From contig JAAAUF010000569.1 in the NCBI GenBank assembly GCA_015499985.1, positions 1 to 11,485 on the forward strand: 11,485 bases of DNA, given 5' to 3'. The stretch is from Haplosporangium gracile. Taxonomy: Eukaryota; Mortierellomycota; Mortierellomycetes; Mortierellales; Mortierellaceae. Under the pieces are notes generated by a model. That model was not told where the DNA came from, ran no database searches, and worked only from the letters and a program-made list of their open reading frames with translations. Each line of letters begins with the position of its first letter. The first letter of the stretch is position 1. Both the position numbers and the translations under genes were made by a program. Of the stretch, positions 8,383-11,485 are shown one piece after another.

Positions 8383-10951
8383 ATGCCTTCCTTTCTCAAA
8401 AGAATTTCCTCCTTTGCCGGGACAAAGTCATCATCGTCGGCTACCCAATCGCCCAAGGAAAAGAAGACTCTTCAGCAGGCATCATCTCACCAACAAGAAA
8501 AATCAACACATCCATACGGTAACGATCAGCTCACATATCCTCAAAGTCATCAAAGCAAGGTGCACCACAACCACCGACGGGAAACGACGACATGTATACA
8601 GAGTGAAGGGTCGTCGAGCAATGCTACCACACAGTCCTCAACGTCGGCTACACCGACCATCTCTTCGGCGTCTTCCCTCTCCCTCAGCCTGCCTGACTCT
8701 CCTGCCTCTATCGCCTCCTGTAGTGGACCATCAATATCACATCAACAGAACTCTGAGGCGCTGCAAACAAAGCTCTCTCACCTCAAGAATGGCAGCCAGC
8801 AGGTGGAGAAAATGTCAGCAACAAAGCAGCAACAACATCCATCCTCTTCTTCCTCCTCCTCACAAACAACCAACCTACCATCTATCCAAGAGAGCGCCTC
8901 CCGTCTCACATCACCCACGCAAAAGATAAAGCGCTCATCCATGAACTCGCTTTCGGTTCTCTTTCACCCTCGATCAAGATCGATGCCAATGCTTCAGGAC
9001 CCCCATTCCGGCTTTGTTCCCGATCAGCACCAATTGAAGCACTATAATTCCACACTCCTTTCCCCGGCATCAACCTCCCCTACCTCAAGCAGCAATAACC
9101 AGCGCGCTAGTATGGATAATCTCAATGGCAGTGCAAAGCGGATGTCCGTCGCAGGTACAGTGAAGGGCAAGAAGAGCAGACCTATGTCCTTGTCGACCAT
9201 GCTTTTGCAGAACGACCAGCAGGCTAGCGGTCCTCAGCCCCGTCTCCCTCATCAGGTGAAGGGTACTCGCTGGGCTAACAGAGGTGGCATTGGCGCCAAC
9301 GAGATGATGGTTGATTTGGAAACGACTGGTGTCTTTGGTAAGGGGTTGATGGACTATTCCCATTGTATTCTTGAATTATTGGTGGCACAGCAACAGCATA
9401 ATATCTAACCCTTGTTTGCTACACCTCCTATGATGATAATGTAGTTCCCTCCAACGGCCGTCGCCTCCGCGCAGAGTTCGTGTACCGCTCAGTCATTCAG
9501 TGCGCGGATGAAATTCGCCAGCGAGGTAAATGTTTTTCCGTAGACCAAAAACAAACGCCCTGCTCTGTAACAAAAAGAGAGCAGATGACGCGAGTTGATC
9601 TTTGTGCTTTTCATGTTTCGTGTTACATGCCACCAAGTGTGTCCATATGATATCAATTGCGCAGCGTAGCAAACATCTGATATGAATGCCTATGAGTTAT
9701 CTATTAGGTCTAATGCACGCAAATATCTTCACAAACCCGTCGCCCAAGAAGGTGATCACCGCGATGATCGCGTTGATGATCGACCAAGAGCGGTGTGATC
9801 TCTATCCAATGCAGTGTCTCAGAATCGACACGGTCGTGAGTCTGATGCTGAACCTGATGTCTCAGATGTCGAACCCCATCATTCCCTACGCCATCATGGA
9901 GCACTATTTCCGGCAGAGCGGACATATCACTCGCTCCTCCCCCCCGGATTCACAAAGACAGAGACACTCCGAGATCCCCGGGCGGACCTCAGAGCGGGCC
10001 CTGTACTCTGCCGTCGGAGACAGTCTCCCCGTCGTCCCCGCCTTGCCCCTCAAGGGCGCCTCTATGGCGTCGTCCCATGCAGGTTACCTCTGGGCTCGCG
10101 ACTACTTTGACCTCCACACCTTCCTTGCTGTCCTCCCTGCCATGAATCGTGTCATCCTCTTGGAGGTGTTGCATCTCTGTCAGGAGCTTATGGAGTATCA
10201 GATTCAGAACCGATTGACCATCAATCGGTTGGTCCAGCAAGTCGCGCCCGCCCTCTTCTCGACCGTCTTTGACCAAAAGATCTTGGAGACCATGGCTGGA
10301 GGTTCAAGGAGATGCTCCGTCTATGGAGACAGCATCAGCTCTCAGGACGGCAGCCGTGCAGAGAACCATCTCTTTATGGTCATTTTGGTCCGATTCCTCC
10401 ACATTTCCTCCAGTGTCTCTCCTACGGTAGATTCAAGTTTGAATATCTACAGGTCTGTTACTGTCTCTGACGAAGGATCTTCATGCTCCATGCAGGATGT
10501 CGAGCCTTACGGACGCCATCCATCACAAGCCTCGTCGTCAAGCGGCATGATTGGAAGTGACTACGGACACCAAAACCTCGCGTTCCGCAAGAGCCAGCAA
10601 CGACATCATCACGAACAGCAGGATTACCACCATCAAATGGAGCGGTCTTTCCAAGAGATGGAGATCTTGCAGCGCCCCTCGCAGCACTTTGGATACCACC
10701 CTGCCAAGCAAGACCAGCACACAGTGCAGAAGCACAAGCAGTCGTCATCATCATCGAGTGTCAATGTCAACGACCTGGGCATCTCCCAAAAGGTCCATGA
10801 GCCTCAGCGGTCTTCCTTTCAGGATACCAACACTGGTCTGAATGTGGGCGATGACTTTGCGCTGCCTGGACCGGCACTCGAGAGCGGCCATAGTAACCAT
10901 ATCTGGCGCGGTCATGGCCGTCGACATGAACAGGGGATTACCATTATGTAA
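8383..10951 (+). CDS. Degenerate RhoGAP-domain protein, 759 aa, three exons
   Basis: I assemble exons 8383-9337, 9445-9525 and 9708-10951; all junctions are phase 1 and give one 759-codon frame to TAA. The start has A at -3 and no upstream ATG in the leader. Residues 1-300 are disordered, rich in Ser/Thr/Gln, after an amphipathic start MPSFLKRISSFAG. Basic-Ser motifs cluster at 183-270. A RhoGAP-like fold spans about 310-580: the first helix ends in ADEIRQRGL (about 347), IIPYAIMEHYF matches the usual PLIPF helix, LPAMNR is at 488-493, and LTINRLVQQVAPALF matches MTARNLAIVFGPTLL. A loop of about 60 residues rich in Ser/Pro/Arg interrupts the domain before LWARDYF. The arginine-finger motif GIFR reads NIFT (Thr354), and the conserved Lys, Arg and Asn also appear replaced, so GTP-hydrolysis activity is doubtful. 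Residues 590-759 are Ser/His/Gln-rich. It likely binds a Rho-family GTPase or acts as a scaffold. Fold is inferred by eye; exon structure is well supported. Confidence 0.85.
9338..9444 (+). other. Intron 1 of the RhoGAP-like gene (107 nt)
   Basis: The donor is GTAAGG at 9338, the perfect branch site CTAAC is at 9405-9409, and the acceptor is TAG at 9442-9444, 35 bases after the branch. Exon 1 is 955 nt, so the intron falls in phase 1 and the joined codon is G|TT (Val319). Without splicing the frame continues 23 codons and stops at 9408 before any GAP-fold sequence. The sequence after splicing continues straight into the first helix of the GAP-like domain. Confidence 0.85.
9526..9707 (+). other. 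Intron 2 of the RhoGAP-like gene (182 nt)
   Basis: The donor is GTAAAT at 9526, the branch-like CTGAT is at 9677-9681, and the acceptor is TTAG ending at 9707. Splicing joins G|GT (Gly346) and gives the continuous reading RQRGLMHANIF, matching the RGL..GIF core of RhoGAP domains. Nearby AG sites at 9664, 9669 and 9696 would shift the frame, so 9707 is the one consistent with the protein. Confidence 0.85.
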
Positions 10952-11385
10952 ACCTATTGTGCTATTTTTTTCCTCGCCTGAATTGTAGATTTTTTTTTCT
11001 TGATGTTAAAAGAGGCTTCTATCTCGCTCATTCATCCTCACTCACCTTTTTTAAAAACACTTATTAAAATAATCATCAGCATGTTCATAAAAAAAAAGCA
11101 CGTGGAAAATGGGCCGTGGAGAGTGAAGAATGAAGTAGATAAAAAAAGTGCACACTCTTGATCCCTCTTCTTTCTCATTCTTTCTTTTCTTCCTCTTCCT
11201 CTTCATTTCAAAAGAGGAAAAAGAGGGAGAAAGGGGAAACACCTTTTTCTTCCTCTTCTTCTCTCTCTCTTTCATCTCTTTTTCTCATCAAAAAAAGGGA
11301 TCGAAAAAATAAAAGTAGCAAGTCTAAAAAAAGGATGGAGAAGGTTCAAGGTAGCTCAGGTCTAATTTTCGCAAGGCATTCACTA
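10952..11385 (+). other. 3' untranslated region / 3' flank of the RhoGAP-like gene
   Basis: This is non-coding sequence after the stop, with T-rich runs at 10965-11000. An ATTAAA at 11063-11068 and a CATAAA just before an A run near 11090 could serve as 3'-end signals. From 11158 the plus strand is mixed CT-rich and GA-rich, giving a low-complexity ORF on each strand with no recognisable domain. Confidence 0.5.
11063..11068 (+). terminator. Candidate ATTAAA polyadenylation signal
   Basis: ATTAAA, a common variant of AATAAA, lies 111 bases after the stop codon and is followed by an A-rich stretch at about 11088-11097. It is chosen by position and match only. Confidence 0.3.
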
Positions 11386-11409
11386 TTTTTTTTTTTTTTT
11401 TTTCTTTTT

Positions 11410-11440
<31 letters not shown>

Positions 11441-11464
11441 AATGTTTTTTTTTTTTTTTTTTTT
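11386..11464. repeat. Long interrupted poly-T tract
   Basis: Nearly 80 bases of T with a few interruptions, including pure runs of 18 (11386-11403), 18 (11423-11440) and 20 (11445-11464). The exact lengths may be unreliable in an assembly. No target-site duplication or coding remnant next to it identifies it as a transposon tail within this window. Confidence 0.9.
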
Positions 11465-11485
11465 CCACTTTGAGGATGTGTTCGG

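Noticed and set aside
8249..8929. 226-codon frame overlapping the 5' part of the RhoGAP-like gene
   Set aside because: It begins at TTG, not ATG, lies in another frame of a Ser-rich low-complexity exon, and its Arg/His/Pro-rich product is what that composition yields off-frame.
10410..10453. Tiny intron GTAG...ACAG within exon 3
   Set aside because: The bracketed segment is only 26 bases, too short for an intron, and the frame is open without removing it.
9686..10951. Separate gene starting at the ATG at 9686
   Set aside because: This ATG lies inside intron 2. Splicing 9525 to 9708 restores the conserved RGL..IF core and joins the frames, so it is exon 3 with intron read-through, not an independent gene.
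1..11485. Bacterial-type defence system, CRISPR array, prophage or transposon proteins
   Set aside because: The sequence is eukaryotic in style with spliced genes. No spaced repeats, transposase, reverse transcriptase or integrase motifs were seen on either strand.

Overview
This window looks like nuclear DNA from a filamentous fungus, most likely an early-diverging one of the Mortierella type. The taxon is an inference from style, not from a marker gene. The evidence is a nuclear-type tRNA-Arg(ACG) with a Pol III T-run terminator, a pepsin-family aspartic protease, and a RhoGAP-like gene with two short GT-AG introns carrying CTAAC/CTGAT branch sites. Long C+T-rich, A- and C-rich and homopolymer-rich spacers fit the same picture. 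There are no bacterial operons, Shine-Dalgarno sites, CRISPR arrays or recognisable mobile-element proteins.

Layout. Positions 1-72 are a tRNA-Arg gene starting exactly at the window edge, with its terminator at 99-103. Positions 104-1019 are a spacer that becomes strongly pyrimidine-rich towards the first protein gene. Positions 1020-2441 encode a 473-aa intronless, secreted, probably surface-attached A1 aspartic protease. Positions 2442-8382 are almost 6 kb with no convincing protein gene. This stretch has alternating C+T-rich and G+A-rich blocks, several TATA-like boxes, microsatellites and small tandem repeats, and a few weak ORFs that I do not accept as genes. Positions 8383-10951 encode a 759-aa protein in three exons. 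It has a long disordered N-terminal tail, a degenerate RhoGAP-like domain and a disordered Ser/His/Gln-rich C-terminal tail. The remainder to 11485 is 3' flank ending in long T-tracts.

The two protein genes are on the same strand but show no sign of working together. The protease acts in the secretory route or cell surface. The RhoGAP-like protein is cytosolic or membrane-peripheral and probably acts in Rho-type GTPase signalling. Its arginine finger and the other residues that normally support GTP hydrolysis all appear replaced, so it is best read as a pseudo-GAP (binding or scaffold) candidate. That is the most interesting observation here. I found no evidence for a new multi-gene system; the rest is fairly ordinary fungal sequence with an unusually long non-coding gap.
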